NCBI RefSeq assembly: GCF_025460805.1
Contig: NZ_JAMXFJ010000005.1
Location: forward strand, 116,297-180,296
Reading direction: 5' to 3'
Source: Microvirga sesbaniae
GTDB taxonomy: Bacteria; Pseudomonadota; Alphaproteobacteria; Rhizobiales; Beijerinckiaceae
Length of the DNA stretch: 64,000 nucleotides
Position numbers and translations under genes: made by a program. Within the stretch, counting starts at the first letter, position 1, and each line of letters starts with the position of its first letter. The notes under the pieces were generated by a model. It was not told the DNA's origin and ran no database searches. It was given only the letters and a program-made list of their open reading frames with translations. Below are positions 44,720-53,571 of this stretch, one piece after another.

Positions 44720-45907
44720 ATGAAGCGTATTCTCGTCATCAGCCCTTCGGGCGAAGTCTACAACCACGACAATGTCCGCTGGTACCGGCACAAGGATATT
44801 CAGCGCAGCATCAACCATTACCACAACATCGGGGACGCCTTCGTCTTCGACTCATCGTTGAAGCTTCTAAACTACGACAAACTCGATGCTTTGGAGATCG
44901 CCAACCCGGATCTGACCCAGATCGACCGGATCAATGCCGAGTACGACTATGTCTTCCTGCGGGGGTCGAACTATGTCCACAAGGACATGGTCTGGGACCA
45001 GGCGGCCGACGTTCTCAAGAGGCTCAAGATACCGGTTATAGCCTGGGGCATCGGAGCTCAGGCGCCAGTCAAGGGCAAGATCGAGCTGTCGGAGGAAACC
45101 AAGACCGTCCTTCGCATCATGGCCGACTCCACCACCTCCATTGGCGTTCGCGGCGCCTACTCGGCGCAGGTGCTCTGGGATCTCGGGATCAAGAATATCC
45201 GCATCGTCGGTTGCCCGACCGCGTTCCGCCGGAACAATCCCGACCTGAACATCCATCTGCCTCCTCTGGAGACCATCCGGACGGCCGGAATCACGGTTCG
45301 CCGCGAGGTGTCGTCCACCTATGCTCGCGACATCCAGCAATACCTGACATTCCATCGCGACCTCGTGAAAAGCCTGGCGGGCCGATTCGACGTGGTGCTG
45401 ATGGCGCAGGGTGAGGTCGAGGAGAAAAAAATCGTTCTCGGCACGGCGGAGCAGCGAGAGGAAGCGTTCAAGGCCCTGCGTGCCGACAAGCAGGTCAACG
45501 ACTGGTACCTCGATGAAACCATGGAGAAGCTCCATCGAGAGAGGTTGTTCTATTCCGACGTGGTTGCGGACTACGAGAATCTCGTCCAGCAGAAGGATCT
45601 TGTCCTCGGGTACCGCCTCCATGGCAACCTGATGGCCCTCGCGAATGGCGTCCCGTCCATCTACTTCACCTATGACAGCCGGACGGTCGAATTCGCGGAG
45701 ACCTATCAGATCCCGAGTTTCGACGTCTTCTCCGGCAAGGAGTTCAGGCTCGAAGACTACTGGGATCAGTCGCTCTTCGACAAGTTCAACCGCGCCTATC
45801 ATCATACTTACCGCGAAATGCATCAGTTCCTGGTCGAGAACGGTGCGGATACGAAAATGCAGCCCGTGATGAGGCGGAGCGAGTTTCGGGAGTTGCAGGC
45901 CGCCTGA
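44720..45907 (+). CDS. Polysaccharide pyruvyl transferase family protein (395 aa)
   Basis: Member of the CsaB/ExoV pyruvyl transferase superfamily, which attaches pyruvate ketals from phosphoenolpyruvate to sugars. Family-like phrases are INHYHNIGDAFVFDSSLKLL near the start, VIAWGIGAQAPVKGKIEL (the GIG(A) loop), TSIGVRGAYSAQVLWDLGI with IVGCPTAFRR, and LVLGYRLHGNLMALANGVPS containing the conserved RxHG. The spacing to the previous stop is 34 bp with GGAGG before the ATG. A second member is encoded at 47092. Galactoglucan of S. meliloti is pyruvylated, so this fits the proposed product. Confidence 0.83.
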   Translation: MKRILVISPSGEVYNHDNVRWYRHKDIQRSINHYHNIGDAFVFDSSLKLLNYDKLDALEIANPDLTQIDRINAEYDYVFLRGSNYVHKDMVWDQAADVLKRLKIPVIAWGIGAQAPVKGKIELSEETKTVLRIMADSTTSIGVRGAYSAQVLWDLGIKNIRIVGCPTAFRRNNPDLNIHLPPLETIRTAGITVRREVSSTYARDIQQYLTFHRDLVKSLAGRFDVVLMAQGEVEEKKIVLGTAEQREEAFKALRADKQVNDWYLDETMEKLHRERLFYSDVVADYENLVQQKDLVLGYRLHGNLMALANGVPSIYFTYDSRTVEFAETYQIPSFDVFSGKEFRLEDYWDQSLFDKFNRAYHHTYREMHQFLVENGADTKMQPVMRRSEFRELQAA

Positions 45908-45985
45908 TTGTCTCAACAGGAGGCCGGATCTGTTCTGGCCTCCCTTTCACTTCTCTTTACGTCACAGCAACGTACGAGGTCGTTC

Positions 45986-46981
45986 ATGACTGTATTGGTA
46001 ACAGGCGGCGCCGGCTATATTGGAAGCCATATGGTCCTGGCATTGGCCGACGCCGGGAAGGACGTGGTGGTCCTGGACGATCTCAGCACCGGGTTCGACT
46101 GGATGGTTCACCCGGCTGCGGCCTTCATCAAAGGCGACGCGGGTGACGAGCCCCTCGTTGCGGAGATCATCCGTAAGCACTCCATCAAAGCAATTGCTCA
46201 CTTCGCGGGTTCCATCGTCGTTCCGGACTCTGTCGCCGACCCTCTGAAGTATTACATGAACAACACGGTCAGATCGCGGTCGCTTATCAGCGCTGCGGTG
46301 CAGAATGGCGTCGAGCAGTTCCTCTTCTCCTCGACTGCCGCCGTCTATGGCGATGCCAAGGAGAGCCCGATCTCCGAGGGCGCGCCGCTTAACCCCGTCT
46401 CACCCTACGGCTCATCGAAGCTCATGACCGAGATGATGCTGAGAGATGTGGCACGTGCACATCCTCTGCGTTTCGTGGCCCTCCGGTACTTCAATGTCGC
46501 GGGCGCCGATCCTCAGGGCCGCAGCGGTCAAAGCACACGCCATGCAACCCATCTCATCAAAGTCGCAACCCAGGCGGCTCTTGGAGAGCGATCCCACCTC
46601 GACATCTTCGGCACCGATTATCCCACGCCCGACGGCACATGCCTGCGTGACTACATTCACGTATCGGACCTAGTCCAGGCCCATGTGCTCGCCCTTGATT
46701 ATCTCGGTTCCGGCGGCAACAGCACCGTGTTCAATTGCGGCTATGGCCGCGGATACTCGGTACACGACGTCGTCGAGGCCGTGAAAAAGGTCTCGGACGT
46801 CGACTTCCCGACGAACCTTTCTCCGCGACGCGCCGGTGATCCCGCCACACTGATCGCCAGCGCCGACCGCATCCGTGCGATTCTGAACTGGTCTCCGAAG
46901 CTCGACGACCTCGAGACGATCATCCGGCACGCATTGTCGTGGGAGAACAGCCTGAAGCTGCGCAGAGCGGAAGCGGCTTAG
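45986..46981 (+). CDS. galE: UDP-glucose 4-epimerase
   Basis: Interconverts UDP-glucose and UDP-galactose, supplying galactosyl donors for the polysaccharide. A short-chain dehydrogenase/epimerase fold with NAD motif VTGGAGYIGSHM, the catalytic SPYGSSK (Tyr-x3-Lys) and the downstream RYFNVAGADPQGR typical of GalE/ExoB. LRDYIHVSDLVQAHVLAL and FNCGYGRGYSVHDVVEAV are further family phrases. The ATG at 45986 (MTVLVTGGAGYIG, GAGG eight bases upstream) is preferred over an in-frame start 26 codons earlier. It is flanked by the two pyruvyl transferase genes. Confidence 0.93.
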   Translation: MTVLVTGGAGYIGSHMVLALADAGKDVVVLDDLSTGFDWMVHPAAAFIKGDAGDEPLVAEIIRKHSIKAIAHFAGSIVVPDSVADPLKYYMNNTVRSRSLISAAVQNGVEQFLFSSTAAVYGDAKESPISEGAPLNPVSPYGSSKLMTEMMLRDVARAHPLRFVALRYFNVAGADPQGRSGQSTRHATHLIKVATQAALGERSHLDIFGTDYPTPDGTCLRDYIHVSDLVQAHVLALDYLGSGGNSTVFNCGYGRGYSVHDVVEAVKKVSDVDFPTNLSPRRAGDPATLIASADRIRAILNWSPKLDDLETIIRHALSWENSLKLRRAEAA

Positions 46982-47091
46982 CCGAGACCATCACCAGCCC
47001 ATACGCCTCCGGAGCTCGGCACCGACCTGCCCCGACATCGGCAGTCGGCCGCCATGACCCGGCAAACACCCGATCCCAGGAGGGATTCCAC

Positions 47092-48318
47092 ATGCTCGCC
47101 GAGATGATTGTAGACAAGCCCCTCGACCAACCTGCCCCCAAGCCAAAGGCTCCTGCCAAACCTCTGCGGGTGGCAGTTCTGTGGAAGCATCCCTCCCTGG
47201 GGCTCTACTCGAACGCTGCCTTCGATGATCTCTACAATGGGATCGGTCATAACAACGGCAATCTGGCCTTCGTCTATGCCATCGCGAGCCACATTTCCAA
47301 TCCGGTCAAGTTCTTCAGCTGGAGCGCTTCGGCCGAGAGCCTGAAAGAGAATGCCGACATCATCGTCATTCCATGCGCCAACCAACTGGGGCGACACACG
47401 GATTACGGCAACATGGCGGACAACCTGGAGAAAGCGGGTCTGCCGATTGTCGCCATTGGGCTTGGCGCCCAGGCAGACAGCTACGATCAGGACATCCAGC
47501 TGACCGATGGGACCCATCGGTGGGCCCAAGTCATCGCGCGCTCCAATCCGTCCTCGGCCGGCTCGAACATCTATACCCGCGGCGCGTTCACCACGTCGCA
47601 GCTCGCCAAGCTGGGAATCCATGGCTCGGTTGCCGGCGGCTGCCCTTCCTATTTCACGAACCCGAATCCGGGCCTCGGCCAGAGGATCCACAAGAATTGG
47701 TCAGACCTCTCTCTGCCGCGCTCCATCTCGATCGCCGCCGGACATCAGGCTTGGCTGAAGACCCGCGAGATCGAGCATCAGCTGATCGGGCTCATGATGG
47801 ATCCCATGTACCCGGGCCAGTATGTGGTTCAATCGATGGGAGAAATGATCCGGGTCTCCCGGGAGATCTTCGACGGGATCGATCCCCATGCGCTGAAGGA
47901 AATCCACAATCATACCGTGCCGCATTATTCCTTCGAGGAATTCAAGGCCTGGTGCCGAAATTACGTCCGCTCCTTCTATGACGTTCCAGCCTGGATGGAC
48001 ACGTTGCGCCGGCATGACCTCACGGTCGGGTCCCGTTACCATGGTGTCGCCCTGGCCCTTCAAGCGGAGCGCATGGGCTTGACTGTGACGATCGATTCCC
48101 GGACCCGGGAGCTCTGCGAGAACACGGGCGTCCCGCATGTCGCGGCAGCCGACCTGACGGAGCCGCTCACCCGCTCCAGCCTGAAGAGGATGATCCGGTT
48201 CGATCCGGACGCCTATGACCGGCATCGGAGTGAGGCAGCGTCGCGGTATCTGGACTTCCTGACAGCGAACAGCCTGCAACCGGCCTCCTTCCTGCATCGG
48301 ATTGCAGCTCCCATCTAG
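47092..48318 (+). CDS. Second polysaccharide pyruvyl transferase family protein (408 aa)
   Basis: Distantly related to the 44720 product. The ATG at 47092 (MLAEMIVDKPLDQPAPKPKA) has a perfect AGGAGG site eight bases upstream; the frame's longer version has none. Core phrases: NAAFDDLYNGIGHNNGNLAF, LPIVAIGLGAQADSYDQDI, IYTRGAFTTSQLAKLGIHG with VAGGCPSYF, and TVGSRYHGVALALQAERMGL, the R(x)HG signature. A Pro/Lys-rich N-terminal tail of about 25 residues is unusual. Two such enzymes imply two pyruvylated positions, or one acts differently (for example as a glycosyl-phosphate-binding relative). Confidence 0.82.
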   Translation: MLAEMIVDKPLDQPAPKPKAPAKPLRVAVLWKHPSLGLYSNAAFDDLYNGIGHNNGNLAFVYAIASHISNPVKFFSWSASAESLKENADIIVIPCANQLGRHTDYGNMADNLEKAGLPIVAIGLGAQADSYDQDIQLTDGTHRWAQVIARSNPSSAGSNIYTRGAFTTSQLAKLGIHGSVAGGCPSYFTNPNPGLGQRIHKNWSDLSLPRSISIAAGHQAWLKTREIEHQLIGLMMDPMYPGQYVVQSMGEMIRVSREIFDGIDPHALKEIHNHTVPHYSFEEFKAWCRNYVRSFYDVPAWMDTLRRHDLTVGSRYHGVALALQAERMGLTVTIDSRTRELCENTGVPHVAAADLTEPLTRSSLKRMIRFDPDAYDRHRSEAASRYLDFLTANSLQPASFLHRIAAPI

Positions 48319-48373
48319 AGCTGTTTCCGCTCGCGCGGAATCATCTCTCTTCTTTGGCTTGCCGCATTGTTGT

Positions 48374-48399
48374 CGGCGAACCGGATCCACTTCGCCGAA
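48374..48399 (-). repeat. 26-bp palindromic intergenic motif, copy 2
   Basis: CGGCGAA and TTCGCCG arms flank CCGGATCCAC. It is the inverted counterpart of 20974-20999 with compensatory arm changes. It lies about 25 bp before the ATG of the secreted protein gene and could affect its expression. Confidence 0.5.
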
Positions 48400-48421
48400 A
48401 AATGCTCTGGGATGAAGATCC

Positions 48422-49582
48422 ATGATGAGGACGAGACATTGGAACGCCCTCGCATGGCCGGTGCTTCTTCTCGTGATGATGAGCAGGGCGGCAATCGCGG
48501 GCGAACCGCTTCACTTCCGGATCTCTCCCGAACCTGAGGTGGTCTACAGCTATGAGCGGCAGCGCTGCGACTGGCGCACGATCCCTGATTCGCCCGCTCG
48601 AGCCTATCGCCGGCAAGACGGTTCCGTTGTCCTCATCGCGGCACATTTCCGGAACAGGGTTCTGGAAGGCTCAAGCTTTGCCGATCTGCGCCCTGATTGT
48701 TCCGTCGTCTCCCAAGGAGGAGAATCGGCCGATCCCTCGACCTTCGATGATCGCTTCTGGGTGCAGAGCCTCATCCCTCTCGATGACGGCCGTGTTCTCG
48801 GTCTGGCCAGCCAGGAATTCTCCGGGCTCCGCCATGAGGGGCTTTGCGCCAAGGGGACCGGCAAGCCGGAATGCTGGTACCTTTCGCTCGTGGCTCTCGA
48901 GGCGAATGAGCGGGACTTCTCCTTTACGCTGCTGCCCCGCAACCGACGCCTTATCGCCGGGTCGAACGCGCGCTTCGACACCGGCACGAAGGCGGCGGGC
49001 TTCCTCACGCTCTCCAATACCGTGTTCGATGGAGAACACGCCTATTTCGTTGCCTGGACGGAGGACGCCGCAGCCCCGGGCGGACGCGGGAACTGCCTGT
49101 TCCGCGCCCCGAGGTCCGATCTCGTGGCCGGTTGGCGGGTGATGAGCGAAGGCCGCTTCGTCCCTCCACCCAACCCTTACCCGGTCGATGGCCAGAGCCC
49201 CGTTCAGGCCACATGCGACCGCCTCGGAAACGGCGACATCACGGGCAAGATTCGGTCCCTGACTCGACTGGAATCCAGGAACCTCTGGATGGTCGTGTGG
49301 TCCACCCGGGTGGATGACATTGGGGGCATCTATTATGCGACTTCGCCGGATCTTCGGACCTGGTCGGCAGCCTCCTTGCTTGCCCCGTTCGACCCGCCAT
49401 GGGGCACCACCGAGAAGAAAGCCTATTACGATTATCCCTCGATCATCGATCACGACAGCCCGTCACCGGTTTTCCAGACGGTCGGGAGGACCTTCTACCT
49501 TTACATGACTCGCTTCAATTGGCAGGCGAAGCGCCCCACCATGAACAGGGACCTGGTCCGCTTCAAGGTCAGCCTGGACTGA
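48422..49582 (+). CDS. Secreted protein of unknown function in the polysaccharide cluster (386 aa)
   Basis: Not recognised with certainty. A signal peptide (NALAWPVLLLVMMSRAAIAG, cleavage near AIA-GE) is followed by a beta-strand-rich chain. Spaced motifs such as DDRFWVQSLIPLDDGRVLGL, AGFLTLSNTVFDGEHAYFVA, NLWMVVWSTRVDDIGGIYYA and RTFYLYMTRFNWQ resemble blades of a beta-propeller, as in GH43/GH62-like or related glycan-acting proteins. About six cysteines could form disulfides. No catalytic set can be assigned. It is the last plus-strand gene before the convergent sugar operon and is probably a periplasmic or exported polysaccharide-processing factor; low certainty. Confidence 0.6.
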   Translation: MMRTRHWNALAWPVLLLVMMSRAAIAGEPLHFRISPEPEVVYSYERQRCDWRTIPDSPARAYRRQDGSVVLIAAHFRNRVLEGSSFADLRPDCSVVSQGGESADPSTFDDRFWVQSLIPLDDGRVLGLASQEFSGLRHEGLCAKGTGKPECWYLSLVALEANERDFSFTLLPRNRRLIAGSNARFDTGTKAAGFLTLSNTVFDGEHAYFVAWTEDAAAPGGRGNCLFRAPRSDLVAGWRVMSEGRFVPPPNPYPVDGQSPVQATCDRLGNGDITGKIRSLTRLESRNLWMVVWSTRVDDIGGIYYATSPDLRTWSAASLLAPFDPPWGTTEKKAYYDYPSIIDHDSPSPVFQTVGRTFYLYMTRFNWQAKRPTMNRDLVRFKVSLD

Positions 49583-49609
49583 TTGGTTTGAGTCTGGCCG
49601 GGAACTCCA

Positions 49610-50806
49610 TCACCGCGCAGAGGTGCGCCCTTCGGCAATCACGAAATCGAACAACGCGTCTGCTGGCTCGACACCGAGGCCCGGCCCGGTCGGGACTGTG
49701 TAATGTCCTTGCGCGCAGCCCATGACGCCCTCCGTGAAGGCGAGGTTCCGGTCGAAAACGGAATGCTGGTACTCATGATAGGGAACGCGCTGGAGAGCCG
49801 ATGACGTCACAAGGCTCGCCGCCATGAAGATGCCAACGCTGATGGATGCGTGCGGGATGGTATTGATGTGAAACGTCTGAGCCATCCGGCCGATTTGAAT
49901 GAATTCGGTTATACCGGTGTGCCCGATCTCAGGTTGGATGACGCTCATGCAGCGGGCCTCAAGCCTTGGCCGGTACTCGTAGACGGTGCGCCATTCCTCT
50001 CCGAGCGCCAAAGGCACGCCAATGCTCCTCGCAACCCGGGTCTGACCTTCGAGATCCTCTGGCTGGCATGGGGCCTCGGCGAAGTACAGGTTCGAGATCT
50101 CCAGGCGTCTGATCAGGCGTATGGCTTCCGAGGCCTCGAACTTCCAGTGCAGATCGACCATGAGGTCGATGTCGGGCCCGACCGCCTCACGCAGGGCGAG
50201 CATTTCCTGCACGATTCCGTCGTCGGATACGACCGCCGCGAACTTGATGCCACGAAAGCCCTTGGCCACCCACTCGGCGGCAAGATCACACCGCTCCTTC
50301 AGGGTGGCCCTTGGCAGGCCTGACACATAAGCCGGGATCGTCGAATAGCGCCGCCCACCGAGCAGCGTCGAGACGGAGACGCCCAGATTCTTGCCAGCGA
50401 GGTCCCAAAGGGCGATATCGACTCCGGCGAGAGCATCCACGTAGAATCCCCCGAAGAAGCCCCTCACCCGCATGAGATCGTAAAGATCCTCGTGGATCAC
50501 CACAGCGTCTCCCGGATCGCGTCCAATGATGACGGGCCCGAGGACGTCGTCGATGATCGCCTTCGTTGCCTCCGGCGCCACGATCCCATAGCATTCACCC
50601 CAGCCTACATGGCCGCTCTCCCCTGTCACCTTGATGAGCAGGGTCATGTCCGTCGACGGATAGATCGTACGATTGCCTTTGCGGACCAGGTAACCGCGTT
50701 CGTTGACGGACTCTCCCTCCTTCAATGGCCCGAGATAGGGAATCTCGCGCGGAATGGAGATGATGAAGGTCTCGACCCTAACGATGGCGTCGACTGATTT
50801 GCTCAT
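49610..50806 (-). CDS. Enolase-superfamily sugar-acid dehydratase (MR/MLE type, 398 aa)
   Basis: Mg2+-dependent acid-sugar dehydratase or racemase. The N-terminal capping domain carries TLLIKVTGESGHVGWGEC. The barrel has the base motif GIKFAAVV (K-x-A), metal ligands in LMVDLHWKF (Asp), YFAEAPCQPED (Glu) and PLALGEEWRTV (Glu), and the late QPEIGHTGITE and IPHASISVGI. It is the last gene of an eight-gene minus-strand operon, six bases after the DapA-family gene. The set of ligands fits galactonate/fuconate/rhamnonate-type dehydratases; the exact substrate is open. Confidence 0.85.
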   Translation of the reverse strand: MSKSVDAIVRVETFIISIPREIPYLGPLKEGESVNERGYLVRKGNRTIYPSTDMTLLIKVTGESGHVGWGECYGIVAPEATKAIIDDVLGPVIIGRDPGDAVVIHEDLYDLMRVRGFFGGFYVDALAGVDIALWDLAGKNLGVSVSTLLGGRRYSTIPAYVSGLPRATLKERCDLAAEWVAKGFRGIKFAAVVSDDGIVQEMLALREAVGPDIDLMVDLHWKFEASEAIRLIRRLEISNLYFAEAPCQPEDLEGQTRVARSIGVPLALGEEWRTVYEYRPRLEARCMSVIQPEIGHTGITEFIQIGRMAQTFHINTIPHASISVGIFMAASLVTSSALQRVPYHEYQHSVFDRNLAFTEGVMGCAQGHYTVPTGPGLGVEPADALFDFVIAEGRTSAR

Positions 50807-50812
50807 GATCGG

Positions 50813-51724
50813 TCAAACCGGACGATGGTGCTTGTAAGGAAGTGATGCCTCCTGAAGCAGGAGGGTGAGCTCGGCTCGATCGCCGTCGTCGAGCTTTGGC
50901 CCCTTGGCACGGACGAAGGTATTGCGAACGACTCCACGCCGACGAAGAACCTCCTTCGTCATATGCATGCGGAAGATCGCCTGAAAGGTGAGAAGAGGCA
51001 GCGAGACGGAGTACAGCCTCCGCGCGGTCGCGACATCGCCCTGGTGCCATGACCTGATCATCATGGCGTGGATGTCCGCGAGTTCACAAGCAGGCATGGT
51101 GCCGGCTGCGCCACGGGCCATCTCGTCCATGACATAGCGTCCACCCGCACCTCCGAATATCGCATCCACTGAACCGCCCGCTGCGTTCTTGATCCGCGTG
51201 AGGTGCTGTCCGCAAGGTGGCGTTTCCTCCTTGATGTACCGGACCCTATCGACGGCAGACGCTACGGCCGCCACCTCCTCCGGCGTCAACCCGGCACCGA
51301 TGGGCTTGGGCTGGTTCTGCAACATGATCGGGATCGTTGCATTCGCAGCGACGTGTTGAAAATATTCAGTCTGAGCTTCGATTGAGTTTCCGAGATGCCC
51401 GGGAGCCATCACCATCACGGCGGCAGCACCAATCTCCGCCGCATGGTTGACGTGCCGGGCGGCCACGGCGGGATCGGGATCACTGCCGCCGATGATGATG
51501 GGAATGCGACCGTCGATCTCTCGGGCGAGAAGATCGACCTGATTACGCCTCTCCTCCTCGCTCAGGGTCTCCACTTCACTGGCCACACCCGGATAGACGA
51601 CTCCATCGACAGCGCTTTCAAGCGCAAAGCGGATGATCGACAGAAAGTCTGTTTCATCGATAGCGCCATTGGAGCGGAAGGGAGTTGCAAGGACGGGGAA
51701 AGCACCTGAAAGCGGGGTCTTCAT
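50813..51724 (-). CDS. DapA-family aldolase/lyase (303 aa)
   Basis: Class I (Schiff-base) pyruvate-dependent lyase or dehydratase, probably splitting a 2-keto-3-deoxy sugar acid. The ATG at 51724 (MKTPLSGAFPVLATPFRSNG) overlaps the permease stop by four bases. Motifs: GVASEVETLSEEERR, PIIIGGSDPDPAVAARHVNH, MVMAPGHLG, YFQHVAANATIPIMLQNQP (the Tyr of the relay) and VRYIKEETPPCGQHL (the Schiff-base Lys). In the context of sugar-acid dehydratases and a ketodeoxy-sugar kinase, a KDG/KDGal aldolase role is more likely than lysine synthesis. Confidence 0.85.
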   Translation of the reverse strand: MKTPLSGAFPVLATPFRSNGAIDETDFLSIIRFALESAVDGVVYPGVASEVETLSEEERRNQVDLLAREIDGRIPIIIGGSDPDPAVAARHVNHAAEIGAAAVMVMAPGHLGNSIEAQTEYFQHVAANATIPIMLQNQPKPIGAGLTPEEVAAVASAVDRVRYIKEETPPCGQHLTRIKNAAGGSVDAIFGGAGGRYVMDEMARGAAGTMPACELADIHAMMIRSWHQGDVATARRLYSVSLPLLTFQAIFRMHMTKEVLRRRGVVRNTFVRAKGPKLDDGDRAELTLLLQEASLPYKHHRPV

Positions 51725-52557
51725 TTGACAGCTCCTGCCGTAACGCCCTGGATGAAGTATCGTTGGAGGAAGAGGAAAGCCGCCACGATGGGGGCCGACG
51801 CCAAGAGGGATGCTGCCATCGCGCCGCCCCAATCGGAGTTGACTTCGTTCAGATAGGTGAGCAGCAATCCAGGCCCAATGGTCCGCTTGTGGTCCGAGAC
51901 GATGAGCGTCATCGAATAGAGAAGGTCGTTCCAGGACCACATGAACGAGTAGAGGAACACCGTCACGATCGGCGGGATCGAGATCGGAATGACGATCGTG
52001 TGGAAGATGCGCAGATCACTGGCGCCGTCCGCCCGCGCAGCCTCGATCAACTCGTCGGGGACCTGCGAGAAATAGCTATAGAGCATGTAGGTGGAGACGG
52101 GCAGAGCGAAAACGATGTAACTCAGGATCAGCCCAGGACGGGTGTCCAGGAGGCCGGCCTCGCTCATCAGCGGATAGATGCTGATCAGAAGCAGGCCGAA
52201 CGGAAACATCTGCGCAGACAGCATGAAGAGCATCGCCGGCTGCCGCCCGGCGAAGCGATACTTTGCGAAGCTGTAGCCCGCGTAAAGCGCCAGAAGCGTG
52301 TTGAGGGCCGCGCTCGATCCCGAGGCAATCAGGCTGTTGAACAGGTACATCGGCAGCTTGCCCGTCGTCAGTGCCGTCACGAAATGGGTCATCGTCGGAT
52401 GGGTCGGGAACGGCGTCGGAACGATGCTGTAGAGCTCGGCATTCGATTTTACGGAGGAAATCACCAACCAATAGAGTGGAAAGAACAGAAAGAGGCCGAT
52501 CAGCGCGAGCGTCAGGCCGAAGACCACCTTGGAGACAGTGCCGGAAAGATCGAACAT
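51721..52557 (-). CDS. Carbohydrate ABC transporter permease, MalG/UgpE-like (278 aa)
   Basis: Inner-membrane subunit of a sugar importer. Six hydrophobic segments can be read (first at about 10-32). The EAA loop, which docks on the ATPase, is in ELIEAARADGASDLRIFHTI. It begins one base after the first permease stop and overlaps the DapA-like gene, so translation is coupled. Confidence 0.9.
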   Translation of the reverse strand: MFDLSGTVSKVVFGLTLALIGLFLFFPLYWLVISSVKSNAELYSIVPTPFPTHPTMTHFVTALTTGKLPMYLFNSLIASGSSAALNTLLALYAGYSFAKYRFAGRQPAMLFMLSAQMFPFGLLLISIYPLMSEAGLLDTRPGLILSYIVFALPVSTYMLYSYFSQVPDELIEAARADGASDLRIFHTIVIPISIPPIVTVFLYSFMWSWNDLLYSMTLIVSDHKRTIGPGLLLTYLNEVNSDWGGAMAASLLASAPIVAAFLFLQRYFIQGVTAGAVK

Positions 52558-52558
52558 G

Positions 52559-53500
52559 TCAGGCGCCTTTCACCAGCATGCGCAGATACAGGAACGCGGG
52601 CGGCAGCAGGGTCGCCACCCAGAGGACGCCGATCGCCGATGCCAACCCGACATCCCATTGCTCGAAGGCGCGACGGTAGACTTCAACCGACAGAACCGCG
52701 GTCGCGCGCACCGGCCCGCCTCCGGTCAAGGCATAGATCGTGTCGAATTGCTGCAGATTTCCGATGACGCCGAGCACCACGACGACGATCAGCACCGGGC
52801 GGAGATGGGGCAGAACATGATCTCGTAGGATTGCCCAGTTGTTGGCCCCGTCGACGCGGGCTGCATCGACCTGCTCCCGATCCAGATTCTGCAGCCCCGC
52901 CAGAAAGAAGGCCATGAAGAGCGGGATCGACAACCATATCTTGGTGATGATCACGGCAACCATGGCTCCCGCAGAGGTGGAAAGCCAGGCCTGCGGCATG
53001 GCGATGAAGCCTATCTCCAGCAGAAACGCATTCAGCACCCCGTAGCGGCTGTTGAAGATCCATCCCCAGATGAAGGCACTCACCGTGCTCGGCAACACCC
53101 AGGGAAGGAGCGACAGGGAGCGCAGCAACCCTCGGCCGCGGAAAGGCTGGTTCAGGATAAGCGCCCATGCAAGTCCCAGGATGAGCGTCCCAGTGGTCGT
53201 GAAGAACACATAGATGGCAGTCGTCAGGAAAGCCTGCCAGACATCCGGCGTCGCGGCGATCTTGGCGAAGTTCCCTAGGCCGTCGAACCGAGGTGCCGGC
53301 GTCTCAAGCGTGTATTCGAAAAGTGAGAGCGCCAGTGCCTGAAGGAAGGGATAGAGAATAATGCCTCCGAAAGCGACCGCCGCCGGAAGGAGGAGCAGCA
53401 GGCCAATGCGGCGCTGGCCGGCCATGAGGCCACCGCGGACGGCATGCGGCGAAACCTGGGTGGCCTCGGAAGCGGATGAGATCTCGGCGGCAAGGGTCAT
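52559..53500 (-). CDS. Carbohydrate ABC transporter permease, MalF/UgpA-like (313 aa)
   Basis: First permease of the sugar importer. The ATG at 53500 (MTLAAEISSASEATQ) is preferred to the frame start 22 codons upstream, which lies in the gap after the binding-protein gene. A cytosolic tail of about 30 residues precedes the first membrane helix (IGLLLLLPAAVAFGGIILY). The EAA loop is DREQVDAARVDGANNWAILR. Six membrane spans are evident. Confidence 0.9.
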   Translation of the reverse strand: MTLAAEISSASEATQVSPHAVRGGLMAGQRRIGLLLLLPAAVAFGGIILYPFLQALALSLFEYTLETPAPRFDGLGNFAKIAATPDVWQAFLTTAIYVFFTTTGTLILGLAWALILNQPFRGRGLLRSLSLLPWVLPSTVSAFIWGWIFNSRYGVLNAFLLEIGFIAMPQAWLSTSAGAMVAVIITKIWLSIPLFMAFFLAGLQNLDREQVDAARVDGANNWAILRDHVLPHLRPVLIVVVVLGVIGNLQQFDTIYALTGGGPVRATAVLSVEVYRRAFEQWDVGLASAIGVLWVATLLPPAFLYLRMLVKGA

Positions 53501-53571
53501 GGGATCATCGCGTGCAAAGAGAGGCGTGTGGATCGCGGCTGGCTGCCCCCAAGGGCAGCCAGCCATGCCGG

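Noticed and set aside
50813..51724. Lysine-biosynthetic DapA
   Set aside because: The fold fits, but operon partners are sugar transport and sugar-acid enzymes, so a ketodeoxy-sugar lyase role is preferred.
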